Below are positions 17,350 to 26,493 of a stretch of DNA of 33,566 nt, piece by piece. A program made the position numbers and the translations under genes. The notes under the pieces are model-generated. The model searched no databases. It had not been told where the DNA came from and saw only the letters and a program-made list of their open reading frames with translations. Origin of the DNA: Sphingobacteriia bacterium (GTDB lineage Bacteria > Bacteroidota > Bacteroidia > Bacteroidales > TTA-H9); assembly GCA_021286705.1 (NCBI GenBank), contig JAJTBW010000021.1, positions 1 to 33,566 of the forward strand, given 5' to 3'. Positions within the stretch are counted from its first letter, which is position 1. Every line of letters starts with the position of its first letter.

Positions 17350-17691
17350 TTATTCTTGTGTCCCCGTTACTTGATATCCTTTCTTTTCTATTGCTTTTGC
17401 AAGAGTGGCAAGATCGACCTTTTGTTTGTTATACCTTACCTTGGCTATCCCATCTTTAAAAGAAGCTGCTGCATCTACTACACCATCAACAGATTTTAAG
17501 GCATCTGTAACGGTTTTCTCGCAACCTGTACAAGTCATCCCTTTTACGTTTATTATTGCTTGGGTGGTATTTGTAGTGTCAATAGCCGTAACTGCTGTGC
17601 TATCACTTTTTTCCGTTTCTGTTTTGTTTGTGTTTGAACCGCAGGCCATAAGAACTCCTGCTAAAAGTAAAATCCTAATGATGTTCTTCAT
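17350..17691 (-). CDS. HMA-domain lipoprotein, probable copper chaperone
   Basis: The frame is open to 17778, but ATG 17691 is preferred: it gives a lipoprotein signal (MKNIIRILLLAGVLMACGS, lipidated C17) and avoids overlap with ctaB. The mature 97 residues have a Ser/Thr-rich linker and one heavy-metal-associated domain with GMTCTGC at 51-57, close in form to the metal-binding domains of copper ATPases and MerP-like proteins. Membrane anchoring outside the cytoplasm, inside an operon with sco, ctaC and ccoG, points to copper handling for oxidase maturation. Which membrane it sits in and which metal it binds are not shown. Confidence 0.85.
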   Translation of the reverse strand: MKNIIRILLLAGVLMACGSNTNKTETEKSDSTAVTAIDTTNTTQAIINVKGMTCTGCEKTVTDALKSVDGVVDAAASFKDGIAKVRYNKQKVDLATLAKAIEKKGYQVTGTQE

Positions 17692-17761
17692 GTTTTTACG
17701 TTTTGATGTTGATTTTTGTGTGTTAACTACTGGAAATCTATTCTTTGTGACCGGATTATGA

Positions 17762-18625
17762 TTAACTAACCGCATCAACGGATAGCAAAATCATTACCAC
17801 TAAAAGGAATGAGTTAATGTAGATAAAATATTTCTTTTGCCAACCAGTCTCCTCTCTTTTTATCAGTAAAGGAATGAATAATACAATGATAAGTGTAGAG
17901 GTAATCAGGAGCATAAATTTCCAGAATTCCTTATACATAGTGCCGAAAATTGGAATGAAGAGCGCAATTATGGCAGTAGTAATTGTCCAGACAAAGGTGA
18001 TCTTCTTTAGCTGGTCACTGCTATATACATTTGTTAGTGAAGGAAAACCTGCCTGATGATAATCATTGCCGTATTTCATTAAGAGAAGCCAGAAGTGTGG
18101 AATCTGCCATATGAAGAAAAAGAGTGAAACGATTAAAATGGTTGGATCTGTGATATCTCCACCTGCAGCAACCCATCCTACCATCGGAGGTATAGCACCA
18201 ATAAATGACCCTGGAACTACTGCAAATGGCGTTATTCTTTTAAGGGGAGTGTAAATGGCGTTATACCAAAGTAACGCAAGCAATCCTAACTGCATCGCCA
18301 AAAAACCTGAATTCAGATATAGAGTGAGAGCTCCTAGGATTGTCAGAATCAAGGCATACAAAAGAGCCATTCCCGCAGAGATTCTCCCAGAAGGGATTGG
18401 TCTGTCTTTGGTGCGATCCATCCTTTTGTCTATTTCTCTCTCCTGATAATGATTTATTGTGGCTGATGCCATTGCCAGGATGAAGATACCAAGTGATGGA
18501 ATAATAACTCCTGTGTCGAACTCTCGTTTAAAGAGTACATATCCAAGTAAGGTGCTGAGTGTTACTGCTGAGGTAATTCGAATCTTACCAAGTTCAGCCA
18601 AAGTAGTGAGGGTTCTTTTTATCAC
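17762..18625 (-). CDS. ctaB: Heme O synthase (protoheme IX farnesyltransferase)
   Basis: UbiA-superfamily prenyltransferase of 287 residues with about eight helices. The first Asp-rich site reads NHYQEREIDKRMDRTKDRP (about 58-76), matching the CtaB/CyoE signature, and the second region is MKYGNDYHQAGFPSL (about 184-198). It farnesylates heme b to heme O. The start codon is GTG, directly after the ctaC stop with no gap. No CtaA (heme A synthase) gene is visible in the window. Confidence 0.94.
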   Translation of the reverse strand: MIKRTLTTLAELGKIRITSAVTLSTLLGYVLFKREFDTGVIIPSLGIFILAMASATINHYQEREIDKRMDRTKDRPIPSGRISAGMALLYALILTILGALTLYLNSGFLAMQLGLLALLWYNAIYTPLKRITPFAVVPGSFIGAIPPMVGWVAAGGDITDPTILIVSLFFFIWQIPHFWLLLMKYGNDYHQAGFPSLTNVYSSDQLKKITFVWTITTAIIALFIPIFGTMYKEFWKFMLLITSTLIIVLFIPLLIKREETGWQKKYFIYINSFLLVVMILLSVDAVS

Positions 18626-19546
18626 CTATTTTAAACCTTTTAAATATTCGATTACTTCTTTAATCTCCTCGTCATTTAGCTGTGTCTTGTATGATTGCAT
18701 CAGATTCTTCTGATAACCGTCTACTACTTCAGCATTTGGATCGTTAATTGATAGTTTTATGTAATCATCATCTGCTTTAACCTCTTTCGTTGATCCATCT
18801 GGTAATGTAACCTTACGTGTAGATCCATATAATGCCTTAAAGGTTGGTCCAACGATTTTTGATCCATCTTGACTATGACAGGCGACGCAGCCCAGTCTTT
18901 TAATAACTTGCATTCCTACTGCTTCTAAAGTATCACTTTCAGGAGCCTTTTCATTATACCATGTTAAATACTCTTGTTCAGAGATAACTTTAACTTTACT
19001 AAGCATATATGAGTGCTGAATTCCACAGTACTCGGCGCAAAGAATGTCATACTCTCCAAGCTTTGTTGGTGTAAACCACATGGTGTTATTCAATCCCGGC
19101 ACTACGTCTTCTTTAATACGAAATGCTGGAATGTAAAGGCTATGCAAGACATCCGGAGAATATAGGTTAAGTTTCACTGGTTTGTTTAGAGGGACAACTA
19201 GTATGTTGCTGCTCTTACCATTTTCGTAATCAAACTGCCAAGACCACATTCTTCCGGTTGCTTTCACTTCAAGGGCTCCATTAGGTACCCTTTTCATTGG
19301 CATATAACCAATCCACCCATAATAGAACATCACTAGGACAAGAATAGTCGGTATAACCGTCCATATGATCTCTAGCTTTGTGTTGTCTTTAATGTTTTTT
19401 GCAACAGGGTTTCTTTTTCTGTTATATCTGATTACAAACCAAATCATGGTCGCCGTAATCCCTACCAGAAAAAACACACTGATGCCCAATATGACATAGA
19501 AGGCCATATCTACGCCTTGTGCGAAATTTGATGCTCCACTGTTCAT
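18626..19546 (-). CDS. ctaC: caa3 oxidase subunit II with fused cytochrome c
   Basis: A 306-residue subunit II: two N-terminal helices (about 15-40 and 58-80), a cupredoxin domain with the full CuA set (H135, then C170, E172, C174, H178 and M181 in CAEYCGIQHSYM), and a C-terminal cytochrome c domain with C220-V-A-C-H. It receives electrons from soluble or membrane cytochrome c and passes them from heme c to CuA. No lipobox is apparent; the short N-terminus leads straight into the first helix. The fused heme defines a caa3-type enzyme. It lies 14 bases after ctaF. Confidence 0.96.
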   Translation of the reverse strand: MNSGASNFAQGVDMAFYVILGISVFFLVGITATMIWFVIRYNRKRNPVAKNIKDNTKLEIIWTVIPTILVLVMFYYGWIGYMPMKRVPNGALEVKATGRMWSWQFDYENGKSSNILVVPLNKPVKLNLYSPDVLHSLYIPAFRIKEDVVPGLNNTMWFTPTKLGEYDILCAEYCGIQHSYMLSKVKVISEQEYLTWYNEKAPESDTLEAVGMQVIKRLGCVACHSQDGSKIVGPTFKALYGSTRKVTLPDGSTKEVKADDDYIKLSINDPNAEVVDGYQKNLMQSYKTQLNDEEIKEVIEYLKGLK

Positions 19547-19560
19547 GTGTAAGTAGTTTT

Positions 19561-19848
19561 TTATTTCCGGTATAGATAGTCGAAAAAGGTGAAAATTATC
19601 ATTGATAAAAAGATTACTAAGGTCACTAGAACCATAATGATCAATATTTTACTATCAAATTTCAGATGCATGAAATAAGACAATACTAATATAGCTTTTA
19701 TCGTGGCAATTGATAACGCCACTGCTACTGTTAATGTGGCAAGGTTGAATTCTGATACCCAAACAGTAAGTATTGTAAGCACCGCCAGCGCAACCCATAC
19801 TTTGATGTTGGTTAGATAGTCAACTATGTGGTGTTTCTGTTCATCCAT
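19561..19848 (-). CDS. ctaF: Cytochrome c oxidase subunit IV
   Basis: Start ATG 19848 (95 residues) is chosen over the longer frame to 19923, because the latter would run into ctaE. Three membrane helices; ATIKAILVLSYFMHLKFD (about 48-65) is the conserved prokaryotic subunit IV motif. It starts 14 bases after the ctaE stop and stabilises the oxidase. Confidence 0.9.
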   Translation of the reverse strand: MDEQKHHIVDYLTNIKVWVALAVLTILTVWVSEFNLATLTVAVALSIATIKAILVLSYFMHLKFDSKILIIMVLVTLVIFLSMIIFTFFDYLYRK

Positions 19849-19862
19849 AATGATTTCTTTCT

Positions 19863-20495
19863 TTAGTGAATAAGATAGAGCAAGGGGAAGAGATAGATCC
19901 AGATCAGATCGACTAAGTGCCAATATAATCCTCCATTCTCTAACAAGACATAGTTATCATGGGTAATCATTCCTTTTCGGATATAATTGGCCATTATACC
20001 TAAAAGTATGGCTCCGACAACGACATGCAGCATGTGCAGCCCGGTCATGAAATAGTAAAGTACATAAAAGAGACCTTCACCAGGTTTTAGTGCCTTAAAT
20101 AACTCGGTTCCCGGGTAGAGATCGTAATGAATCTTATGCCCCCATTCAAAGTATTTGTTTACCATGAATAGCAGTGCACAAAATATTGTAAATACAATTA
20201 ATCCAATAGCTAATTTCGGTTTGTTCTTTTGGATAGCTGTGATAGAGAGTGCTACTGTCAGGGAACTGGTAATAAGGATCATGGTGTTTAATGCTCCTAT
20301 TCCAACATCAAGATGATGTGATCCATTCGAGAAGTCTTCAGGATTGAGGTAGCGGTATATCGAATAGACTAAGAATAGTCCCCCGAAAAGAATAAGCTCT
20401 GTAAAGAGAAAGAGCCACATTCCAAGCTTTTTAGCCGTATCATCTCTATGAATCACAGGATGATGTACTTCTGGTTGTTGACTATTTGTACTCAT
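19863..20495 (-). CDS. ctaE: Cytochrome c oxidase subunit III
   Basis: A 210-residue, five-helix subunit III, the short form usual in caa3 enzymes. [17 protein letters not shown] (about 23-39), then [13 protein letters not shown] and [18 protein letters not shown] near the C-terminus are family hallmarks. It overlaps the end of ctaD by 14 bases, so translation is coupled. Confidence 0.94.
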   Translation of the reverse strand: MSTNSQQPEVHHPVIHRDDTAKKLGMWLFLFTELILFGGLFLVYSIYRYLNPEDFSNGSHHLDVGIGALNTMILITSSLTVALSITAIQKNKPKLAIGLIVFTIFCALLFMVNKYFEWGHKIHYDLYPGTELFKALKPGEGLFYVLYYFMTGLHMLHVVVGAILLGIMANYIRKGMITHDNYVLLENGGLYWHLVDLIWIYLFPLLYLIH

Positions 20496-22080
20496 ATGGA
20501 CCTTCGGTTACAGTTGGGATTTCTTCAAAATTCTCTAGGGTCGGAGGTGAGTCTGTCTGCCAATCTAAGGTTAATCCATGCCATGGATTTCTCTCTGCTT
20601 TTTCTCCTTTACGCATACCCTGTATCAATACGACGATCATATAGACTAGGCCAAGAACTGTGATCCATGAACCAACGGTGGATATTTCGTTAGGCAGATG
20701 AAATTGTGGAAGATAGTCATAGTAACGTCGAGGCATACCCATTATACCAACAACAAGCATTGGGAAATAGAGGATGTTAAAGCCAGTAAATAGAACCCAA
20801 AATGCTCTAGTCGCATGTTTTATACTGTACATTTTACCCCAGATCTTTGGAAACCAATAGTGCATTGCTGCAAAGAAGGCAAAACCAGTTCCTCCAAACA
20901 TCACATAATGGAAGTGCCCTACTACAAAATATGTATCGTGTATGTGGATATCGGCTGCTAATGCTCCATTAACCAATCCTGTCAGCCCACCAATAAGGAA
21001 CAAAAAGATAAAGCCCATTGCATATAACATAGGTGGTTTCATGTCAATGGAGCCATTATACATGGTGGCTAACCAGTTAAATACTTTAATCGCACTTGGA
21101 ATGGCAACCAGGAATGTTAGTATTGAGAAGATAACCCGCGCAGGACCACTCATGCCTGATGTGAACATGTGATGCCCCCAAACAAAGTAGCCTATAAATG
21201 CAATAGCAAGACTCGAATAGGCGATAGCTTTATATCCAAATATTCTTCGTTGTGAAAAGGTTGGAATGATCTCTGAGATAACACCCATTCCCGGTAGAAT
21301 CATGATATATACCGCCGGATGTGAATAGATCCAGAAAAGATGTTGATATAGTACAGGATCTCCACCTAAGGCTGGGTCAAACAGTCCTATGCCTAGCATG
21401 CGTTCTACGGCAATCATAAGTAGTGTGATCCCTACAACAGGGGTGGCTAATAGCTGAATCCAAGAGGTAGCATATAGTGCCCAGGCAAATAGTGGCATCT
21501 TAAACCAACTCATTCCGGGACAGCGCATCCGATGGATGGTAACAATGAAGTTCAAGCCGGTGAGAATTGATGAAAAACCTAAGATGAACGCTGCAAAGAC
21601 TGCCATAGTCACATTGGTTCCTGTCTTTACGGAATAGGGAGCATAGAATGTCCAACCTGTATCAGGAGGGCCGTCCCCAACCAGAAGGGTTCCTAATGCT
21701 AGCATAGCACCAAACATATAAAGATACCATGAGAAGAGGTTTAGTTTAGGGAAGGCTACATCTCTTGCTCCAATAATCAGTGGTAATGCGATGTTTCCAA
21801 ATACGGCAGGGATACCCGGTATCACAAACAAGAAGATCATGATTACCCCATGAAGTGTAAAGAGACTATTGTACGTCTGTGGATCTACAATGTCTTTCCC
21901 GGGGTTAAGAAGCTCAAGTCGCATGAGTATTCCAATTAATACTCCTACGATAAAGAAGACCGATAGTGCAGCAAGATACATCAGGCCGATTCGTTTATGG
22001 TCGTGGGTGGTTAACCAAACCATCAAGCCTTTCTTACCTTGCTTGTCTTCTAAGTAGTTGGGTAGGGTGGTTGTTGTCAT
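20482..22080 (-). CDS. ctaD: Cytochrome c oxidase subunit I, A2-type
   Basis: A 532-residue heme-copper catalytic subunit. The CuB/active-site helix reads YSHPAVY at 252-258, with CuB ligand H254 and the cross-linking tyrosine Y258; the glutamate of HPEVY in A1 enzymes is absent and the Tyr-Ser pair of the A2 subfamily is present. Other marks are HH in [10 protein letters not shown], the K-channel lysine in [10 protein letters not shown], the D-channel Asp in [10 protein letters not shown], and heme ligands in [17 protein letters not shown]. It should pump protons through an A2-type D channel. It starts 10 bases after sco. Confidence 0.97.
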   Translation of the reverse strand: MTTTTLPNYLEDKQGKKGLMVWLTTHDHKRIGLMYLAALSVFFIVGVLIGILMRLELLNPGKDIVDPQTYNSLFTLHGVIMIFLFVIPGIPAVFGNIALPLIIGARDVAFPKLNLFSWYLYMFGAMLALGTLLVGDGPPDTGWTFYAPYSVKTGTNVTMAVFAAFILGFSSILTGLNFIVTIHRMRCPGMSWFKMPLFAWALYATSWIQLLATPVVGITLLMIAVERMLGIGLFDPALGGDPVLYQHLFWIYSHPAVYIMILPGMGVISEIIPTFSQRRIFGYKAIAYSSLAIAFIGYFVWGHHMFTSGMSGPARVIFSILTFLVAIPSAIKVFNWLATMYNGSIDMKPPMLYAMGFIFLFLIGGLTGLVNGALAADIHIHDTYFVVGHFHYVMFGGTGFAFFAAMHYWFPKIWGKMYSIKHATRAFWVLFTGFNILYFPMLVVGIMGMPRRYYDYLPQFHLPNEISTVGSWITVLGLVYMIVVLIQGMRKGEKAERNPWHGLTLDWQTDSPPTLENFEEIPTVTEGPYEYK

Positions 22081-22090
22081 AGGTTAAAGA

Positions 22091-22894
22091 CTATTCTTGT
22101 TTCTTTTTCTTTTTCCCTGATTTTAGCACTAGGATCAGAAATAGCAGTAATGCACCGCTTAAGACGATTACTCCTGTGACTTTAGTAATATTGAATACGT
22201 ATTTCTTCCCTTCAGCATCATAGCTGAAACAGAATTTTAATACTTTACTAATGGTTGGTCCACTTCTCTCTTCCTTAGCTTCAGTTAAAGCCATCTTTAA
22301 GTCAAAAGGAAGAAAGTAGGTGCCATGTAAATACCTTGTGATTTTACCATGAGGAGAAACTACCATAATGGCTGCTGCATGTACAAACTCTTTGCCCTCT
22401 TTTGAATATCGAAAACCCATGGTAGCCGTGGCTTTTGCAATATTTGCAGAATCACCTGTTAACCATATCCACTGACTAGTATCAATTAGTCTGTCAATTT
22501 GGTTGATATAATTGTGCTTTTTCTTCTTTCCCAAAGTAGGCCCATCACCTGGGTTGAAGCTGATGGTAATGACTTGATAATCTTTTCCTAATGCTAGATC
22601 GCTTCGCTCAATGACCTCTGCCAAACCTCCCAATAATGGGCTGCATAAACCAGGACAATTATAATAGACAAACGATATAACGGTAGGTTTATCAATTAGT
22701 TGTCTTAAGTTAACAGGAAGACTATCTTGATTGATTAAAACAATGTCGTTCGGAATGAATGAGTCTAAGTGTTCATAAATTCCTATTTTCCCATCCGATT
22801 TAAATTTATTCGGATCGAAGTTATCCTGAGCTAAAACACCTGTTGTTTTTGCTATAAGAATCAGGACTAAAATAATTAGTGGGTTAAGACGCAT
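22091..22894 (-). CDS. sco: SCO1/SenC copper chaperone
   Basis: A 267-residue thioredoxin-fold protein with an N-terminal signal or anchor (MRLNPLIILVLILIAKTTGV), the copper site C80-P-G-L-C84 and the third ligand H172 in FVHAAAIMVVSPHGK. A C-terminal helix (about 236-258) ends in a lysine-rich tail, so it is probably membrane-held. SCO proteins deliver copper to the CuA site of subunit II. First gene of the caa3 unit; 198 bases of non-coding DNA upstream, before the terminator of the cbb3 genes, must hold the promoter, but I see no exact -7 box there. Confidence 0.93.
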   Translation of the reverse strand: MRLNPLIILVLILIAKTTGVLAQDNFDPNKFKSDGKIGIYEHLDSFIPNDIVLINQDSLPVNLRQLIDKPTVISFVYYNCPGLCSPLLGGLAEVIERSDLALGKDYQVITISFNPGDGPTLGKKKKHNYINQIDRLIDTSQWIWLTGDSANIAKATATMGFRYSKEGKEFVHAAAIMVVSPHGKITRYLHGTYFLPFDLKMALTEAKEERSGPTISKVLKFCFSYDAEGKKYVFNITKVTGVIVLSGALLLFLILVLKSGKKKKKQE

Positions 22895-23092
22895 GGCAAT
22901 GTTGTTGGTTCTATTTCATCTAACATTTTGCTTGTTAAAAGGTTTATTTCCCTGTGAATTAATTTAGATAATTGCCTTTTGGATATGTGTTTCTTTGATT
23001 TCAGTTTACTAAAGATCGAATGATTTTCTTCGCTACACTTTTTAATTAACCAGCGACATGAGATTGTAATTGAAATTTATATTTATGGTAAT

Positions 23093-23129
23093 AATAAAAA
23101 GCCACCTGAAAAACAGGTGGCTTTTTATT
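23093..23129 (-). terminator. Terminator between ccoP and the caa3 genes
   Basis: A perfect 16-bp stem (23093-23108 with 23114-23129) with loop AAAAA. The outer arms are A/T-rich, so it can act in both directions. It lies 12 bases after the ccoP stop, which indicates that the cbb3 structural genes and the caa3 unit are separately transcribed. Confidence 0.92.
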
Positions 23130-23141
23130 CGATGTTGTGTT

Positions 23142-23747
23142 CTACATTGCTTTTTCTCCTTGCGGAGCCTTAGCATTAGGAGGATTTGTGCCTTGTAAAC
23201 TTAGGACATAGCTAGCTACTTGCTGTATTTGCTGAGCTGTTAATTGATCTTTAAAAGGAGCCATCCCTTTTGCTGGTACGCCATTGGTCAGTACTTCAAT
23301 TAAGGCCTTGATGTCACCACCATGAATCCAGTAGGCGTCTGTTAGATTGGGCCCTACTGCATTGCCTTCGCCTAGTTGCCCGTGACATGAGTAACAAGCT
23401 TTCTCGCTGTATATCTTTTTCCCTTCAGCTAGTGAGGCTTCATCAGTCAGAGCAGCAATCTCAACTACATTTTCTTGTTGTTGAAGGTTTGCTTTTGCAG
23501 CAGCCATCTCCATTTCATACTCTTCTGCTTGACTGGGTCCCTGTTTAAAGGTGATGTAGTGCACCCAATAAACAGCTGAGAAGAATATGGTAAAGTAGAG
23601 AAGGTACATCAACCAGCGAGGGGCTGGATTATCAAGCTCTTTGATTCCATCAAAGTCATGGGGTAATAAAAGTGAGTTTTCCTCCTCTTTGATCTCTGAA
23701 ACTACCTTGGTAGGATCCAGTTCTTTATTGTTTTCTTCTTGTGACAT
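23142..23747 (-). CDS. ccoP: CcoP-like cbb3 oxidase subunit with a single heme
   Basis: A 201-residue protein: acidic N-terminus, one membrane helix (about 43-65, LMYLLYFTIFFSAVYWVHYI), a linker and one cytochrome c domain with C118-Y-S-C-H. The N-terminal region and helix match FixP_N. Classic CcoP has two heme domains; here only one is present, while a closely similar domain is fused to the end of CcoNO. The shared segment GNAVGPNLTD.(Y/F)WIHGG is in both. It starts one base after ccoQ. Confidence 0.93.
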   Translation of the reverse strand: MSQEENNKELDPTKVVSEIKEEENSLLLPHDFDGIKELDNPAPRWLMYLLYFTIFFSAVYWVHYITFKQGPSQAEEYEMEMAAAKANLQQQENVVEIAALTDEASLAEGKKIYSEKACYSCHGQLGEGNAVGPNLTDAYWIHGGDIKALIEVLTNGVPAKGMAPFKDQLTAQQIQQVASYVLSLQGTNPPNAKAPQGEKAM

Positions 23748-23748
23748 C

Positions 23749-23952
23749 TTAATTCTTTTTTAGGGTTTCATCATTTGCCTCAAACTCAGACTCATCAAAT
23801 GGTGCCTGTTTCATCTTGTCAACGTAGCTGCTCTTAAGGCTGAGCGCAAAACTTACAAGAATGATCGTTAAGATCATGAATATGATTAACGAGATGATGC
23901 CCCAATTTCCAGTGGTCTGAGCTTTAGCGAATAGTTCCTGAAAAAATCTCAT
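23749..23952 (-). CDS. ccoQ: CcoQ-like small cbb3 subunit
   Basis: A 67-residue protein with one helix (about 18-41, WGIISLIIFMILTIILVSFA) and a charged tail. Position between ccoNO and ccoP and its size fit CcoQ/FixQ, which stabilises the cbb3 complex. Sequence alone would be weak; context decides it. Confidence 0.82.
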   Translation of the reverse strand: MRFFQELFAKAQTTGNWGIISLIIFMILTIILVSFALSLKSSYVDKMKQAPFDESEFEANDETLKKN

Positions 23953-23963
23953 GACTTGATAGA

Positions 23964-26447
23964 TTATTGTTTTTCTTCAGTTCCCTGGGGTTCACGACCA
24001 CCAGCTACCTGTGTGCCTTTTAAGGTCAAAGTAAAACTGAAAACTTGCTGAAGCTGCTCCTTCGTGAGAAGATCTTTCCATGCTTGCATTCCTTTAGCAG
24101 GAATTCCGTCATGTAGAGATTTGAAGATGGCATCATTTGAACCTCCATGGATCCAAAAGTTATCTGTAAGATTTGGCCCTACAGCGTTGCCTTGCCCCTT
24201 ATCTGCATGACATGCAATACAGTTGGTTTTGTATACCTCTGCCCCCTTTGCTAACGATGCTTCGTCAGTTAAGATCTCTGGTGTAACTAATGTAGCCTGT
24301 GACGCTGTTGAATCAGCATTTAGCTCAGAGATGTCTTTACCAAGGCGGTGCATATAAGCTATTAAAGCTATAATCTCTCTATCAGGTGCTACCTCAATCC
24401 CATTACTCTTTAGATCTTCAGATATGGTTTGAGCCTGCTTCATCAGATCCTCAATAGCTAAGTCAGCATATCCATCGGGATATGGCACTCCAAGTGTTGT
24501 CATTGCTTTTATTTTTCTGGGGGTAGAAGCAATGTCCAGTTTGTTGACGATCAGCCATGGATATGGAGGCATTATGCTCTGTGGGTTCATCTGCTGAGGA
24601 CTTAACATATGGTTAAAGTGCCATGCAGCTGTCTTATACATCTTTCCTCCAACTACACCTGTTCGTGCTAAATCTGGCCCTGTTCTTCTTGAGCCCCATT
24701 GGAATGGATGGTCATAAACAAATTCACCCGCTTTTGAGTATTCTCCATAGCGCTCTGTTTCACTTCTGAAGGGGCGTACCTGTTGTGAATGACAGGTATA
24801 ACAGCCCTCTCTAACATAGATATCTCTTCCTTGAAGTTCTAGTGGCGTATAGGGTTTTACACTACTAATAGTTGGAATGTTTGTTTTGACGGCAAAGAGG
24901 GGAACTATGCTGATTATTGATCCTATTAAAAGAGCTACTGCTACCCAGAATGAGAAGAGTGCAGGTTTTCTTTCCAGCCATCCATGAATTGTCTCGCCTA
25001 AGATTCTCTTCTTCGCTGCTTTCTCTAATGCAGGTGCAGATGCCTCTTCCTCGGCAACAAAACTCCCCTGTTTGATGGTCTTGATCAGGTTAATTACCAT
25101 TAAAACAACTCCACTCAGATAGAGTACACCACCTAGTATACGAGTTACATACATCGGGAGAATTTGAACTAAGGTCTCCATGAAGTTAGGGTATCTGAGG
25201 AATCCTTCAGGGGTGAACTCTTTCCACATCAACCCCTGGGTGATTGCTGCCCAATAAAGTGGAATAGCATAGAAGACTATACCCAATGTCCCTAACCAGA
25301 AATGTATGTTGGCTAAACGATTACTATATAGCTTGGTTCTGAACAGAACCGGGATTAACCAATATAACATCGAGAAGGTCAAGAACCCATTCCAACCCAT
25401 ACCACCAATATGAACGTGTGCAATGATCCAATCAGTGAAGTGTGTTAATGAGTTGATGGTCTTGATAGAGAGCATTGGACCTTCAAAGGTTGACATACCA
25501 TAGGCTGTTACTGCAACAGCCATGAATTTTAACATCGGGGTTTCTCTAACCTTGTCCCATACTCCTCTTAAGGTCAATAGACCATTAATCATACCTCCCC
25601 ACGATGGTGCGATCAACATTACTGAGAATATTACTCCAATAGTTTGTGCCCAATCGGGTAAGGCTTGATAAAGTAAATGATGCGGGCCAGACCATATATA
25701 GATAAATATCAAAGTCCAAAAGTGGATGATAGACAACTTGTATGAGTATACTGGTCTTCCGGCTGCTTTTGGTAAGAAGTAATACATCAGTCCAAGAAAG
25801 GGCGTGGTCAAGAAGAAGGCTACTGCATTATGACCATACCACCATTGTACCATCGCATCCTGAACCCCTGCGTAAACAGGATAACTTTTTAAAAATGAAA
25901 TGGGTAATTCAATAGAGTTAACTACATGCAGCACTGTCACGGCTACCCATGATGCAATATAAAACCAGATTGCAACATACATGTGTTGAACTCTTCTGAC
26001 TACAATTGTTCCAAATAGATTGATACCAAAGACTATCCAAACAAGTGCTATCAGGATATCGATTGGCCACTCTAACTCAGCATACTCTTTGCTAATGGTA
26101 AATCCTAATGCAAGTGTGACTGCTGCAAGAACAATTATAAGTTGCCATCCCCAAAAGTGAATCCTGCCCAGAAGGTCACTAAACATCCTGGTCTTTAATA
26201 GTCGCTGCATGGAGTAGTACACTCCGGTAAAAATTGCGTTGCCTACAAAAGCAAAAATCACCGCATTGGTGTGAATCGGTCTGATACGACCATAAGTCAG
26301 AAAATCGGTTGAAAAATTAAAAAATGGAAAAGCTAACTGAATCGCTATCAGTAGCCCAACTACCATGCCTATTATGCCCCAAAAAATTGTGGCATAGGCA
26401 AAGCACTTGACGATTTTGTTGTCGTAGAAAAACTTCTCTGTTTGCAT
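23964..26447 (-). CDS. ccoNO: Fused CcoN-CcoO cbb3 oxidase subunit with extra cytochrome c domain
   Basis: An 827-residue fusion. Residues about 1-460 are CcoN, the heme-copper catalytic subunit, with heme/CuB histidines in RPIHTNAVIFAF, WYGHNAVAF, WSGPHHLLYQ and IIAHVHIGGMGWNGF. A helix near 500 then leads into CcoO with C549-Y-T-C-H and its typical FQWGSRRTGPDLARTG and MPPYPWL segments. After about residue 700 a further cytochrome c domain follows with C743-I-A-C-H, homologous to the domain of the ccoP product. CcoNO fusions are known in Bacteroidota; the third domain brings a CcoP-type heme into the same chain. The enzyme reduces O2 with high affinity. Confidence 0.95.
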   Translation of the reverse strand: MQTEKFFYDNKIVKCFAYATIFWGIIGMVVGLLIAIQLAFPFFNFSTDFLTYGRIRPIHTNAVIFAFVGNAIFTGVYYSMQRLLKTRMFSDLLGRIHFWGWQLIIVLAAVTLALGFTISKEYAELEWPIDILIALVWIVFGINLFGTIVVRRVQHMYVAIWFYIASWVAVTVLHVVNSIELPISFLKSYPVYAGVQDAMVQWWYGHNAVAFFLTTPFLGLMYYFLPKAAGRPVYSYKLSIIHFWTLIFIYIWSGPHHLLYQALPDWAQTIGVIFSVMLIAPSWGGMINGLLTLRGVWDKVRETPMLKFMAVAVTAYGMSTFEGPMLSIKTINSLTHFTDWIIAHVHIGGMGWNGFLTFSMLYWLIPVLFRTKLYSNRLANIHFWLGTLGIVFYAIPLYWAAITQGLMWKEFTPEGFLRYPNFMETLVQILPMYVTRILGGVLYLSGVVLMVINLIKTIKQGSFVAEEEASAPALEKAAKKRILGETIHGWLERKPALFSFWVAVALLIGSIISIVPLFAVKTNIPTISSVKPYTPLELQGRDIYVREGCYTCHSQQVRPFRSETERYGEYSKAGEFVYDHPFQWGSRRTGPDLARTGVVGGKMYKTAAWHFNHMLSPQQMNPQSIMPPYPWLIVNKLDIASTPRKIKAMTTLGVPYPDGYADLAIEDLMKQAQTISEDLKSNGIEVAPDREIIALIAYMHRLGKDISELNADSTASQATLVTPEILTDEASLAKGAEVYKTNCIACHADKGQGNAVGPNLTDNFWIHGGSNDAIFKSLHDGIPAKGMQAWKDLLTKEQLQQVFSFTLTLKGTQVAGGREPQGTEEKQ

Positions 26448-26493
26448 ACGCGTTGCGTTTTTGATACTTGTTGTGTTGGGATCAGGGAGTCTA

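Noticed and set aside
19849..19923. N-terminal extension of ctaF
   Set aside because: It would overlap ctaE by about 60 bases and adds a stretch unlike subunit IV; ATG 19848 gives the usual length.
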